A stretch of 64,000 nucleotides of DNA, taken from positions 113,522 through 177,521 of the forward strand of contig BEHX01000004.1 of assembly GCA_002898295.1 (NCBI GenBank), in the 5' to 3' direction. The position numbers were made by a program, and so were the translations under genes. The number at the start of each line of letters is the position of its first letter. The stretch's first letter is position 1. Shown here one piece after another: positions 36,987-47,027 of the stretch. Below the pieces are notes generated by a model. It did no database searches. It was not told the origin of the DNA and saw nothing but the letters and a program-made list of their open reading frames with translations. Source of the DNA: a bacterium HR21 (lineage in GTDB: Bacteria > Bacteroidota > Ignavibacteria > Kapaibacteriales > HRBIN21).

Positions 36987-37926
36987 GGATCTCCCTCCAT
37001 CGCTGCAGGAGCTGGCATCCCTCCTGACGGAGCAGAACAACCCCGCAACCTGGGACATTGACCTTGCCGATACCCAGCGCATCCTGCAGCTCATCAATGC
37101 CGAAGACCAGAAGGTTGCTCCCGCCGTTGCCCGAGAAATCCCCTTCATTGCCCAAGCGGTTGACCGCATCGTGGAGTCCTTCCGGCAGGGAGGGCGTCTG
37201 TTCTACGTCGGTGCCGGGACCAGCGGACGGCTCGGGATTTTGGATGCCGCCGAATGTCCGCCAACCTTCGGCACCCCTCCGGAGATGGTCCAGGCAATCA
37301 TCGCCGGTGGCGAAGCCGCCGTCTTCCGTGCCCAGGAAGGAGCGGAAGACCGTCGCCATGAGGGTGCCGCCGCCATCGCCGAGCGGCAGGTCGGACCCCG
37401 GGACGTTGTCTGCGGTATTGCCGCCTCTGCCCGCACCCCTTTCGTCGTCGGCGCCTTGGAAGAAGCACACCGACGCGGTGCGACAACAGTGCTGCTGACA
37501 ACCAACCCCCGCCACCAAGTCCAGCGGATGGAAATCGCACGCTACGCCAATATCCTCATCTGCCCCGAAGTCGGTCCCGAAGTCATCGCCGGCTCCACCC
37601 GCATGAAGTCTGGCACCGCCCAGAAGCTCGTCCTCAATATGCTCACCACCGCTGCCATGATTCGACTGGGCAAGACGTACCACAACATCATGGTAGACCT
37701 CCAGCCGACAAACCACAAGCTCCGCGAACGCGCCAAGCGTATCCTCATGCTCCTGGCAGAGGTTGACTACGCAACCGCCGAATGTGCCCTGCGCGAAGCC
37801 GGCTGGAGCACGAAGCTCGCTCTCGTGATGCTCCTGGGCAACTTCTCCGCCGAGCAGGCACGACAGCTCCTCTCCCGCTCCGGCGGACGTATCCGCGAAG
37901 CCCTCCAAAGTCTGCGCTCTGGTTAG
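36973..37926 (+). CDS. murQ: N-acetylmuramic acid 6-phosphate etherase
   Basis: The 317-residue SIS-fold enzyme cleaves the lactyl ether of MurNAc-6-phosphate in peptidoglycan recycling. Motifs are complete: TEQNNPAT and DIDLADT at the N-terminus, [21 protein letters not shown], and [13 protein letters not shown]. The ATG at 36973 lies inside the 3' end of the truncated clpB. No murP permease, anmK or nagZ is nearby. Confidence 0.97.
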
Positions 37927-37937
37927 AAAAGGCACCG

Positions 37938-37945
37938 TATTTTTT
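37938..37945 (+). promoter_or_regulatory. Putative -7 element for the M4 protease
   Basis: TATTTTTT, one mismatch from TAnnTTTG, lies 33 bases before the ATG at 37979. Confidence 0.4.
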
Positions 37946-37978
37946 CCGAGGACTTGTGCAAGCCAGTGGGATGTCGTC

Positions 37979-40900
37979 ATGCGTGCACGTGCTGCCCTGC
38001 TCTCCTTTGTGGGAGCAACGTTTGCACTTGCGAGTGTCCCGCACTACCGTGTGGCACTGTCTCCGCTGCCTCCGGCTGTGCCGACTGTCCCAACGGTTGC
38101 AGAGTTCCTGCAGCGGAGCACCGCCTCGCTTGCTGATGCACCGGCAGCGCCAATTGCTCGGTTCGCATGGCAGCCTCTCCAACTGACCTCGCGGGTGGTC
38201 ACTGCTGCAGGCTCCCCGGTTCGAGTCCCACTCCCCCTGCAGGGGCTGACCCCGCGCGTGGCGTTCTCTCCCCAGGGAACCCCCAGCTGGGTTGAGCGCC
38301 CACTGGGTATTGCCCGCATGGTGGAGGTCCCTGGTCCGACACGATCCTCCCCTGCCCGATGGTATCCCGACCCAGCATCAGTCTTGCAGCAGCTCCGTCT
38401 TCACCGGGAGTTCCTCAAGCTCCAGGACCCAGTCCGCGAACTGCGGCTGCTCTCCGCGCAGAGCGATGAGCTGGGGTTGCACCATCTCCGCTTCCAGCAG
38501 CTCTACGAAGGCATCCCGATTTGGGGAGCTGACCTCTACGTGCATATTCGCTCCGATGGCACCCTCTCTCTGCTCAACGGGCGCTACCTTCCAACTCCTG
38601 TTGGAGCACCCACCCAGCCGCGGCTGAGCCCTGCCGAGGCACTTGAACGGGCGCGGGATTACGTGCAGCGACAGACTGTGCTGACTCCGCTGCCCGCGCT
38701 CCCTGGATTGCCCTCAGCAGAACCCTCTGCAACGCTGGTGCTCTTCCCACACCCCGTGACAGGGGCTGTCTTCCTGTGCTACGAAGTAAACCTCCATGCG
38801 AACCTGCTCGAAGACTACACCCTCTTCGTGGATGCCCTCGATGGGACAATCCGGTGGCGAATTCTCAACACCTGCAGCTGGCATAGGCACACCTCTTTGA
38901 GTTTCCCCAGCGATGTTTCTCTGCCGGTCCATGCAATGCCCCGGAGGACTGTAGCAGCCGGCACCTTCGTTGACGCCTCCGGGACCGATGCCAACGGTGT
39001 CACACGCTCCTTCCGGGTCTACCGGCACGATGACGGCATGTACTACATGATCTGGGACCTCCCCAGCTTAGACCGTTCCGGCTCGCAACTGCCCAACCGT
39101 GTCAAAGGCGGTGCCGTCACACTGACGGCAAACAACAGCGACATTGACCCACAGAACCCGCAGGTCTACCACATTACCTCGCCCGATAACACCTGGCGCG
39201 ACCCCGTAGCGGTTTCAGCACACTACAACGCCTTCATCAGCGACCGCTACTACCGCACCACCCATACCCGCAATTCCCTCGACGGGCAGGGCGGGACCGT
39301 TATCTCCATTATCCACGCCACCTATCGGGGGCAACCGATGAGCAACGCATACTGGAACGGTGGGCTCAAAATCATGGTCTACGGCGACGGAGACGGCTAT
39401 CTGTACAAGCCCTTCGCGGCTGCGCTCGACGTTGCTGCCCACGAAATGACCCATGGCGTCACGCAACACAGCGCCAACCTGGTCTACCAGTTCCAACCCG
39501 GCGCTCTCAACGAGTCTTTCTCCGACATCTTCGCCATCATGGTAGACCGCGATGACTTCCTCCTCGGCGAGGACCTCCAGGGTCCTGGCTCTTCGAAAAT
39601 TGCCACCCGTGACATTGCCAATCCGAGCAATCCGAACGTTGAAAGCCCTCAACCGAGCCACATGAGCCAGTATCAGAACTTACCCATTGACCAAGACAAC
39701 GGCGGGGTGCACATCAATAGCGGCATCCCGAACCGGGCTGCCTACCTTATCATCCAAGCTCTCGGGCGGGAAAAGACCGAGCGGATTTACTACCGGGCAC
39801 TGACACAGTACCTGACCCGCACCTCGGAGTTCATCGACTGCCGGCGTGCCGTGATCCGCTCAGCGCAGGAGCTCTACGGACAGGCGGAGGCAAACGCCTG
39901 CGCCCAGGCGTTCGATGCCGTCGGTATCACCGACAGCGGAGGCGGTGGTGGAGGTGGCAACGAAGTGCCCCCGGTCCAGGGTGGCACTCCCATGCTCGCC
40001 CTCATTGTCGGTCCAGACGGCTTGCTCGCACTTGTCCGCACAGACACGTGGCAAGGCGGGGTCATCAGTACCGCTGATCCACGGACACACGCCTTGGTTG
40101 GCAACGATGGTTTCCCGCTTTCCCAATTGAGCACCCCCCGAGCAGGGGACAGGATTTACTTTGTCAACAAGCAAGGGAAGCTGGCGTACGCAGATCTGAC
40201 CCAGCAGCAGTTCTACGAGCTTACCCTTCCCCTTAGCAATCTCCGCAATGCCTGTATCAGCAGTGATGGGCGTGTTGCCTCACTGGTCACCACGGCGATT
40301 GACCGCTCCATATACCTGACCGATGGGCAAACGGTGGCACGGCTTGAGCTGCTCCCGGAGGCACCCGATGGCGGTCGCGTGACCACCATCTGGCTTGCTG
40401 ACGTCATGTCGTGGACCCCGAATATGAGGCAGCCGCGGCTAGCCTTCGACGCCTTCAACGTCCTGCCGCTCCAGGGCGATACGCTGGCATACTGGAACAT
40501 CTACGAAGCCTACCTCACCGCAACCCCGCCCCCGATTTACGAGCTAATTCCTCCGAGCCCGCGGGAGTTCTCGCTCGGGAACATCACGTACAGCAACACT
40601 GACCCTGATGTGGTCGCCTTCAATTACATTGACCACGGAACTGGCACGATGGAGACCATCGTGGCAAACCTGCAAACAAAGCAGATTGCGGCTCTCGGGA
40701 CCTCCCAGTGGAGCTACCAAGGGCAACCTCTACTGGATGTGCAGCGCCCGAGCTTTTCCCCAGACAACCGCTTTCTGGCGCTGGTCGCCCCGCAGCACCG
40801 GCTCCTCCTCGTGGCAGACCTCCAATCAGGACAGGTCGGGGCAGTTGAGAACCAGGCTGCCCTCTACCATCCACGCTGGTTCTCGCTCGGAGGCACAGGC

Positions 40901-41176
40901 ATTGCACTGCCGGCAGCAGCAGAGCACGCCGTATACGTCCGGGCACTCCCCTCGGGAGAGCTGAGCGTGCGGTACTCGCTGCCGGAAGCTACCGCGGTTG
41001 AGCTTGAACTGGTCAACCTGCTTGGCACTCGCATAGCACTGCTGCAGTCTCAGCGCTGGCAAGCAGCTGGAACCTATGAGGAACACTTCCAGCTGCCGCT
41101 GGCTTCAGGCGTCTACATACTGCGGTGTCGTATTGGAGACCGCCTCCAGAGCTGTCCCTTCGTGTGGCTCCGGTAG
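37979..41176 (+). CDS. Secreted M4 (thermolysin-type) metalloprotease with T9SS sorting domain
   Basis: The 1065-residue product has a signal peptide, then a propeptide with FTP/PepSY-like features to about residue 300. A thermolysin-type catalytic domain follows, with zinc site HEMTH (His488, Glu489, His492), third ligand Glu512 in ALNESFSD, and the catalytic His in GGVHINSGIPN. A Gly linker (seven Gly, near residue 655) leads to a roughly 330-residue beta-propeller-like region. The C-terminus is a type IX sorting domain (LVNLLGTRI, SGVYILRCR). It is probably an extracellular or surface-held endopeptidase for protein nutrition. Confidence 0.94.
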   Translation: MRARAALLSFVGATFALASVPHYRVALSPLPPAVPTVPTVAEFLQRSTASLADAPAAPIARFAWQPLQLTSRVVTAAGSPVRVPLPLQGLTPRVAFSPQGTPSWVERPLGIARMVEVPGPTRSSPARWYPDPASVLQQLRLHREFLKLQDPVRELRLLSAQSDELGLHHLRFQQLYEGIPIWGADLYVHIRSDGTLSLLNGRYLPTPVGAPTQPRLSPAEALERARDYVQRQTVLTPLPALPGLPSAEPSATLVLFPHPVTGAVFLCYEVNLHANLLEDYTLFVDALDGTIRWRILNTCSWHRHTSLSFPSDVSLPVHAMPRRTVAAGTFVDASGTDANGVTRSFRVYRHDDGMYYMIWDLPSLDRSGSQLPNRVKGGAVTLTANNSDIDPQNPQVYHITSPDNTWRDPVAVSAHYNAFISDRYYRTTHTRNSLDGQGGTVISIIHATYRGQPMSNAYWNGGLKIMVYGDGDGYLYKPFAAALDVAAHEMTHGVTQHSANLVYQFQPGALNESFSDIFAIMVDRDDFLLGEDLQGPGSSKIATRDIANPSNPNVESPQPSHMSQYQNLPIDQDNGGVHINSGIPNRAAYLIIQALGREKTERIYYRALTQYLTRTSEFIDCRRAVIRSAQELYGQAEANACAQAFDAVGITDSGGGGGGGNEVPPVQGGTPMLALIVGPDGLLALVRTDTWQGGVISTADPRTHALVGNDGFPLSQLSTPRAGDRIYFVNKQGKLAYADLTQQQFYELTLPLSNLRNACISSDGRVASLVTTAIDRSIYLTDGQTVARLELLPEAPDGGRVTTIWLADVMSWTPNMRQPRLAFDAFNVLPLQGDTLAYWNIYEAYLTATPPPIYELIPPSPREFSLGNITYSNTDPDVVAFNYIDHGTGTMETIVANLQTKQIAALGTSQWSYQGQPLLDVQRPSFSPDNRFLALVAPQHRLLLVADLQSGQVGAVENQAALYHPRWFSLGGTGIALPAAAEHAVYVRALPSGELSVRYSLPEATAVELELVNLLGTRIALLQSQRWQAAGTYEEHFQLPLASGVYILRCRIGDRLQSCPFVWLR

Positions 41177-41178
41177 CT

Positions 41179-41886
41179 GTGCCGACTCGCCTTCTGGCAC
41201 TCGAAACCTCGGGTGACCCCTTGAGCATTGCCCTCGGTGAGGATGGGCAGCTCAGAGGATTTGTCCTGCTGGGTGAGCCTCGCGTGCACGATCGGATGGC
41301 TGCTGAACTCATCCGGCGTCTGCTCGAGGATTGCAGAGTGCACCCCGAAGAGCTCGACGCCGTTGCCCTCTCGGCAGGTCCAGGCTCGTTTACAGGATTG
41401 CGGATTGGGGCAAGTCTGGCAAAGGGACTCTGTTTCCGCTCACCTCCTGTTCTCGTGCCCGTTCCAACCCTGGAAGCCTTCGCTGAAGCCGCTGCGCCTT
41501 TTGTCTCTCGGCTCGGCGGGCGTCAGATCTTGGTCTGCACGCCCGGGCATATCCAGGAATCTGCTCAGAACGTTGAGGGGTGGCTCTTCGTCCAGCGGTT
41601 CTCCCCGGACGGTACGGCTCTCGGCTCTGTGCACCGGTGTTCTCTCTCGGAACTTGCTCCGGAGCCAGACACCTTCGTCTGCGGTCCGGCAGCGCCGTGG
41701 ATTCCCGGTGGGCTTCGTCTGCCGTGTCTGGAGCGGCTCTCGGCAGAGCTGATCCTGCAGGCAGGATACCGCCGTTACCAGCGCGGTCATCGTGCCGATC
41801 CGGCAACCTTTGTGCCTTTCTACGCGCTGGACTTCCAGCCCGGCTCCTCAGGCTCGAGCCGTCCGCTGCCGCCACTGACGCCGTAA
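41179..41886 (+). CDS. tsaB: tRNA t6A synthesis protein TsaB
   Basis: The 235-residue ASKHA-fold protein is a partner of TsaD in making N6-threonylcarbamoyladenosine at tRNA position 37. The N-terminal LALETSGDPLSIAL and the hallmark ALSAGPGSFTGLRIGASLAKGL are present. The start is uncertain: GTG at 41179, three bases after the protease stop, or GTG at 41164. The last 39 bases overlap the convergent RND gene. Confidence 0.9.
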   Translation: MPTRLLALETSGDPLSIALGEDGQLRGFVLLGEPRVHDRMAAELIRRLLEDCRVHPEELDAVALSAGPGSFTGLRIGASLAKGLCFRSPPVLVPVPTLEAFAEAAAPFVSRLGGRQILVCTPGHIQESAQNVEGWLFVQRFSPDGTALGSVHRCSLSELAPEPDTFVCGPAAPWIPGGLRLPCLERLSAELILQAGYRRYQRGHRADPATFVPFYALDFQPGSSGSSRPLPPLTP

Positions 41887-44800
41887 CTGCCGCCGAGCCG
41901 CCAGGTAGTAGAGCACGGGCAACACCACCAACGTCAGGAACGTGGCGAAAATCAGCCCGAAGATGATCGCCCACGCCAGCGGTTCCCAGAAGGCTGCACT
42001 GAAGCCGCCAAAGTAGAGCTTCGGATCCAAGCGGGTCAGCAGGCTCCCGAAGTCCATATTGAGCCCGACCGCCAGCGGGAGCAGCCCTAAAATGGTCGCA
42101 GCAGCGGTCAGGAGTACCGGCGTTACTCGCGTTGCTCCGCCTCGGATGACCGCCTGTCGGAGGGAGAGTCCCTCAGCACGCCGCTGCTCGATGTAATCAA
42201 CCAGCACCACCCCGTTGCGGACCACAACGCCCGCCAGACTGACAATCCCTAAGCCCGTCAGTGCAATGGAGAGTGTCAACCCGGAGAGGAGGAAGCCCAA
42301 GAATACTCCGACAGTGCTGAACACGACGGTGGTCAGCACCAGCAGCGGCTTGGTCACAGAGTTGAACTCCGTCACGAGAATGATGGCAATGAGGGCAACC
42401 GTCACGAGAAATGCCGTCTGCAGGAATCCCAGCGTTTTGCGCTGCTCTTCTTGCTCACCCGTGAGCCGGATCGAATAGCCCGCCGGAAGAGACAGCCGCT
42501 GCAGCGCCGCGCGAATCTGTGCATTGATCAGCGGAGCACTGTACCCGGGCAAGACATTGGAGCTGAGGGTAACGACCCGCTGCTGGTTGATGCGAGTAAT
42601 GCTCCCGTACGTTGTCGCATACGTTGCCGTAGAGACCGCCGAAGCCGGCACCACCCGGAACTGCCCGGTCGACAGATCACGGAAGGCAATCGGGACATTG
42701 AGCACATCCTCCAGCCGCTGCCGGTACGGCGCCATCAGACGTACGTTGATAGGATACTCCTCATCGCCGGCACGGAATTTCGACGCCTCTACCCCGTAGA
42801 GTGCCGCTCGCAGTGCGCCCCCGATCTGTGCAGTGTTGAGCCCTTCTCGGACAGCTTTCTCCCGATTGAGCACAACCTGCAACTCCGGCTTGCCCTGCTG
42901 CAAATCGCTGACCAGCTGCTCAATACCGGCAATCCGGAGGGAATCCACAATCAGCGAGCGGACCCGCTCTGCCAGTGCCGCCAACGTATCGAGATCGTCC
43001 CCGGCAATTTCAATGTTGATGGGCTTGCCCGTTGGGGGTCCGGCATGGTCTTTATCGACCACAACCTCCGCCCCTCGGATGTCAGCAACTGCCCGGCGAA
43101 TCGCTTCCAGATATCCCCACGTCGACATTCCCCGGCGCTGTTCCTGCCCCACGAAGGCGACTGTCAACCGCCCCTGGTGCGGGGTTACCCCAAACGAAGG
43201 ACGGAAAGGATCACCGGCCGCAATCCCAACATTGACACTCACCGAGCTAACCAGCGGGTTCGTCTCCCCCAGCACGCCGTAGACCCGCTCCTCGATGACC
43301 CGCATGATGGAATCCGTCACAGCAGCATCGGTCCCTATCGGGAGCGTCACCGACACGTACACGAAGTTGGGCTCCGGGTTGGTAAAGAAGGTCACCTTCG
43401 GGCGCACAATCCCGAAGAGCAGGAACGTGACCACTGCCAGCACAATCACTGCCGCCACCAAGTACACCGGGCGCCGCCCACGGAGAATCCAATTCTGCAG
43501 ACGCTGGTATGCCGCCAGCACTCTCGGCCAGAGACGCTGCTGGAACGGCTCGATGACATACGGGGTGAAGAACACCCGATTGACAAACCACAGGAGTCCC
43601 ACAACCCACGTCACCGTTGCCATCCCCACAAGGATACGGCTCCCACTCCAGAATCCCAGCCCATAGCCCACCGCTGCGGCAAGCAGAAAGCCACCGAGGC
43701 GCAGCAGAAGCTGCCGTCGCGTCAATGGCATGGATACCCGTGGCATGAAGTCGTGGGCAAAAACCGGGTTGAAGACGTATGCCACCAGGAACGAGGCTGC
43801 CAGTGTGGAAATCATTACCACCGGCAGATAGAAGAGGAACTGCCCAACCACACCGGGCCAGAACAGCAGAGGCACAAATGGCGCCAACGTCGTCAATGTC
43901 CCGGCCAAAACCGGGGCAAAGACCTCCCCGGCTCCTTGCTTGACCGCCTGCACAATACCGAGCCTCTCCCGGCGATAGAGCCGGTAGATGTTCTCCACAA
44001 CCACGATGGCGTCGTCCACGATTATGCCCAGCGCTAACAAGAGAGCAAAGGTCACCACAATGTTGAACGAATGCACCCCCAGCCCGGGCAAGACCAGCAT
44101 TGCCAGAAAAGCCGAAAGCGGCGTTGCAAGCCCTACAAAGAGGGCGTTCCGCACGCCCATGAAGAACATCAGTGCCAGCACCACGAAGAGGAAGCCCAGG
44201 ATGATAGCGTTGTTCAAATCCGCCAGCGTCGTCCGGCTCCGCTCTGATTGGTCATTGGTCACCACCAACTGGACCGAGGGCGGCACCACCCGCGTGCGGA
44301 ACTCCTCTACAATCCGGTAAATCTGCTCGGCTGCCTCCAGGAGATTTTCCCCCGCCTTCTTGACCACACTGAGGGTAATGACCGAGCGCCGATTGAGCCG
44401 GGCATAGCTCTGCTGCTCTTTGAATTCCTCCACAACCGTGGCAATATCGCCGAGCCGGACCGTGTTTCCCTGTCCACCGCGAACGAGAATATTGGCCAGC
44501 TCCTCCACCCGGCGGAATTCCGCTGTCAGGCGGACATTGAGCCGCAATCCCCCGGCGGAGAGCTCACCAGCGGAGAGATTCAGATTCTCCCGCCGAATTG
44601 CTTGCTCCACATCCGACAGACTCAACCCCAGCGCCCAGAGGCGATACGGGTCTACCTCCACGCGGACCTCCCGTTCTGGCACCCCGACCAAGTCCACACG
44701 GCGAATCTGCGGCAGACTCTCAATGCGATCGCGCATCTCCTCAGCGTACCGCTTTAGCTGCACCAGCGGAATATCCCCCGCAATGCTGACCTGCATGATG

Positions 44801-45228
44801 GGGAACTCGGAAAACTCAATCTCCAGCACCCGGGGATCCTCGGGTAAGTCCGTGGGGAGCTCTGCCTTCGCCCGGTCAACCGCGTCCTGAACCCGCTGCT
44901 TGGCAAGCGCCGGGTCAACATCGGTTTCGAACTCCACGACGATCGTGGAGACATCCTGCGCCGAATAACTGCGCACCTTCGTAACCCCAGCAACAGCCTT
45001 GAGCTGCTTTTCAATCGGGCGCGTCACCAGGTTCTCCACATCCGCTGGGGAAGTTCCTGGGTAGACCGTGGTCACCAGAATCGTCGGGATCACCACATCG
45101 GGGAGCAGCTCTTTCGGGAGCCGCACGTAGGTGTAAATCCCCAGAACGAACGTGCAGACAGCCAGAACGTAGACCGTCACGCGATTACGGATTGCCCAGT
45201 TGCTCAGGAAGAACTCTCGCTGCAGCAT
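41848..45228 (-). CDS. RND efflux transporter (HAE1/AcrB-like)
   Basis: The 1126-residue inner-membrane proton antiporter has the usual twelve-helix, two-repeat layout with large periplasmic loops. The proton-relay Asp pair lies in LGIIVDDAIVVVEN (helix 4). Residues VRLPKELLPDVVIPTILVTTVYPG at the first loop are typical of hydrophobe/amphiphile exporters. It is the last gene of the tolC-tetR-adaptor-RND operon, 15 bases after the adaptor. The substrate is unknown, with drugs, bile-like compounds or solvents all possible. Confidence 0.94.
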   Translation of the reverse strand: MLQREFFLSNWAIRNRVTVYVLAVCTFVLGIYTYVRLPKELLPDVVIPTILVTTVYPGTSPADVENLVTRPIEKQLKAVAGVTKVRSYSAQDVSTIVVEFETDVDPALAKQRVQDAVDRAKAELPTDLPEDPRVLEIEFSEFPIMQVSIAGDIPLVQLKRYAEEMRDRIESLPQIRRVDLVGVPEREVRVEVDPYRLWALGLSLSDVEQAIRRENLNLSAGELSAGGLRLNVRLTAEFRRVEELANILVRGGQGNTVRLGDIATVVEEFKEQQSYARLNRRSVITLSVVKKAGENLLEAAEQIYRIVEEFRTRVVPPSVQLVVTNDQSERSRTTLADLNNAIILGFLFVVLALMFFMGVRNALFVGLATPLSAFLAMLVLPGLGVHSFNIVVTFALLLALGIIVDDAIVVVENIYRLYRRERLGIVQAVKQGAGEVFAPVLAGTLTTLAPFVPLLFWPGVVGQFLFYLPVVMISTLAASFLVAYVFNPVFAHDFMPRVSMPLTRRQLLLRLGGFLLAAAVGYGLGFWSGSRILVGMATVTWVVGLLWFVNRVFFTPYVIEPFQQRLWPRVLAAYQRLQNWILRGRRPVYLVAAVIVLAVVTFLLFGIVRPKVTFFTNPEPNFVYVSVTLPIGTDAAVTDSIMRVIEERVYGVLGETNPLVSSVSVNVGIAAGDPFRPSFGVTPHQGRLTVAFVGQEQRRGMSTWGYLEAIRRAVADIRGAEVVVDKDHAGPPTGKPINIEIAGDDLDTLAALAERVRSLIVDSLRIAGIEQLVSDLQQGKPELQVVLNREKAVREGLNTAQIGGALRAALYGVEASKFRAGDEEYPINVRLMAPYRQRLEDVLNVPIAFRDLSTGQFRVVPASAVSTATYATTYGSITRINQQRVVTLSSNVLPGYSAPLINAQIRAALQRLSLPAGYSIRLTGEQEEQRKTLGFLQTAFLVTVALIAIILVTEFNSVTKPLLVLTTVVFSTVGVFLGFLLSGLTLSIALTGLGIVSLAGVVVRNGVVLVDYIEQRRAEGLSLRQAVIRGGATRVTPVLLTAAATILGLLPLAVGLNMDFGSLLTRLDPKLYFGGFSAAFWEPLAWAIIFGLIFATFLTLVVLPVLYYLAARRQLRRQWRQRTARA

Positions 45229-45243
45229 TGGCTGGACTCCTCC

Positions 45244-46389
45244 TCAGAAGCGGACTCGCATCCCATCACGCAGCTGGCTGGAGGAGCGGACAACGACGAG
45301 CTCCTCCGGCTGCAGACCTGCCAGGATTTCCACTGCTTCCGGGGTCAAAGCACCCAGGCGAACCGGACGCTGGCGGACAATGCCCTGATGCGCATCCCGA
45401 CGCTCCACCACGAAGACCACGGGCGCACCATTGTGTTGCTGCACTGCTGCCAGCGGGACAATGACTGTCTGCGGACGGTTCACATCGGGAATTCGCACCT
45501 GGCAATGTAACCCAGGACGTACGGCAGCAGGGATGCGCTCGGGCACGATCTCGATGCGGAAAGTCCGCGTCCGCACCTCGATGGACTGCCCCACACTCCG
45601 AATGCGCCCACGCACCGTGTCTGCCGTCTCTGAGAATACCAACTCCACCGACATCCCGGGTTTGACTGCCCCCACGTATGCTTCAGAAACATCCGCTGCC
45701 ACGTAGAGACTGGAGCCATTGACCAGGCGAAGCGCAGGTATTCCCGGTGCCAGAAACTCCCCGTGCTTGACCATGACGTTATCCACTATGCCGGAGAAGG
45801 GTGCCACGATACGGCTCTGGGCAATCTGCTCTTGAAGCGTTGCGACACGCCTCTCCAGCGCTTCCCACTGCTGTCTGGCATTCAAATACTGCACCTCTGC
45901 CACTGCCTGCGCTTCCCAGGCGCGCTTGTACTTCTCGTAGAGCGTCCGCGCCAGCTCCCGCTGGACTTCAACTTCCGCCAGAGTGCGGCGCAAGACCTCT
46001 GTATCCAGCTCCAGCAACACCTGTCCCTGCCGGACCCGCTGCCCGGGCTGGACATGGACGGCCACAACGGTTCCGCCCACCTTTGCACTCAACGTGACCG
46101 TCGTCCGAGATTCGACGCTCCCCTGCACTTCCAGCGTGCGTTGGAGCACGCCCTGCCGGGCAGTCTCGACCACGACCGAAGGATCTCGCGGCTGCGCCTC
46201 CTGAGAGCCTGGCGCGCCCAGCTCTGCCTCCAGCCGGGCAATCTCCTGCTGCACCTGCGCCAGCTCCCGGCGGAGCTCCTCCAGACGGCGCCGCTTTGCA
46301 TCCATTTCCCCCGAAGAGGACGAGCACGCCCCGAAGGCACAAGCTACCGCGACGAGGCACCCTCCGAGGAGGAATGTTCGACTCTCCAT
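45244..46389 (-). CDS. RND periplasmic adaptor (membrane fusion) lipoprotein
   Basis: The 381-residue adaptor has a lipoprotein signal with Cys22 (VACAFGAC) and a coiled-coil hairpin of about 40 residues rich in Arg/Glu. It also has the biotinyl-lipoyl-like halves (VHVQPGQRVRQGQVLLELD and SRIVAPFSGIVDNVMVKHGEFL) and a beta-barrel domain. It links the RND pump to the TolC channel. The ATG at 46389 lies 46 bases inside the 3' end of tetR, so translation is coupled. Confidence 0.93.
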   Translation of the reverse strand: MESRTFLLGGCLVAVACAFGACSSSSGEMDAKRRRLEELRRELAQVQQEIARLEAELGAPGSQEAQPRDPSVVVETARQGVLQRTLEVQGSVESRTTVTLSAKVGGTVVAVHVQPGQRVRQGQVLLELDTEVLRRTLAEVEVQRELARTLYEKYKRAWEAQAVAEVQYLNARQQWEALERRVATLQEQIAQSRIVAPFSGIVDNVMVKHGEFLAPGIPALRLVNGSSLYVAADVSEAYVGAVKPGMSVELVFSETADTVRGRIRSVGQSIEVRTRTFRIEIVPERIPAAVRPGLHCQVRIPDVNRPQTVIVPLAAVQQHNGAPVVFVVERRDAHQGIVRQRPVRLGALTPEAVEILAGLQPEELVVVRSSSQLRDGMRVRF

Positions 46390-47027
46390 TGCCAACCCTG
46401 AAGCAGCAGTGTCACAAGCTCTTCGAGTAACTGCTCCGGTTCCATCTCCTGCATCAAGCGCATCCGATACGGATGCCGCGCCAGTAAGATGGCACCGCTG
46501 AGCACAATCCAGAATTCTGCCAGAACTCGCTCCGGCACGGTATCGGGAGGGAAGAGCCCTTCGCGAATACCGCGCCGGACCAACTCAACCCCACGCAAGA
46601 GCGCCCGCTCCTGAAGCTGGTGCAACTCCTGTAACAACTCCGGGCGCACCTTCTCCAGCGGCAGCTCAATTGCGGTGGAGACATGCATCAGAAGCGTGAA
46701 GTACTCCGGATACTGCTGTGCGTAGGTCCAGTACTGGCGGGCAATTTCCCGAATTGCCCGCTCGGCAGGCATCTCTCTGGTCTGCTCGGATACCTCTGCC
46801 ATCAATGCGTCGAGCAACCGGAGCCCGTCATCGAGCAGCGCCACGTAGAGCTCCTCCTTGTTGGCAAAGTACTCGTACAGTGTGGCTTTCCCCAACTCGG
46901 CTTCAGCCGCGATCATGTCCATCGTTGCCTGACGGTAGCCGTGCTGGAAGAAGACCCGACGAGCTGCCTCAAGGATGAGCTGCCGCCGTTGCTGCCGCTC
47001 GCGCTGACGCCGTTCCGCAATGCCCAT
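46344..47027 (-). CDS. TetR/AcrR-family transcriptional regulator
   Basis: The 227-residue repressor has an N-terminal helix-turn-helix (ILEAARRVFFQHGYRQATMDMIAAEAELGKATLYEYF) and a helical ligand domain. It lies inside the efflux operon between tolC and the adaptor, and its ATG overlaps the tolC stop by one base (TAATG). It probably represses its own operon and is released by a pump substrate. A candidate operator lies at 48388-48400. Confidence 0.93.
   Translation of the reverse strand: MGIAERRQRERQQRRQLILEAARRVFFQHGYRQATMDMIAAEAELGKATLYEYFANKEELYVALLDDGLRLLDALMAEVSEQTREMPAERAIREIARQYWTYAQQYPEYFTLLMHVSTAIELPLEKVRPELLQELHQLQERALLRGVELVRRGIREGLFPPDTVPERVLAEFWIVLSGAILLARHPYRMRLMQEMEPEQLLEELVTLLLQGWQWRVEHSSSEGASSR

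Noticed and set aside
36987..37200. Frameshift restoring the rest of ClpB
   Set aside because: The sequence after 36973 encodes a full MurQ N-terminus, and no frame shows the ClpB middle or second AAA domain, so a simple frameshift cannot explain the truncation.
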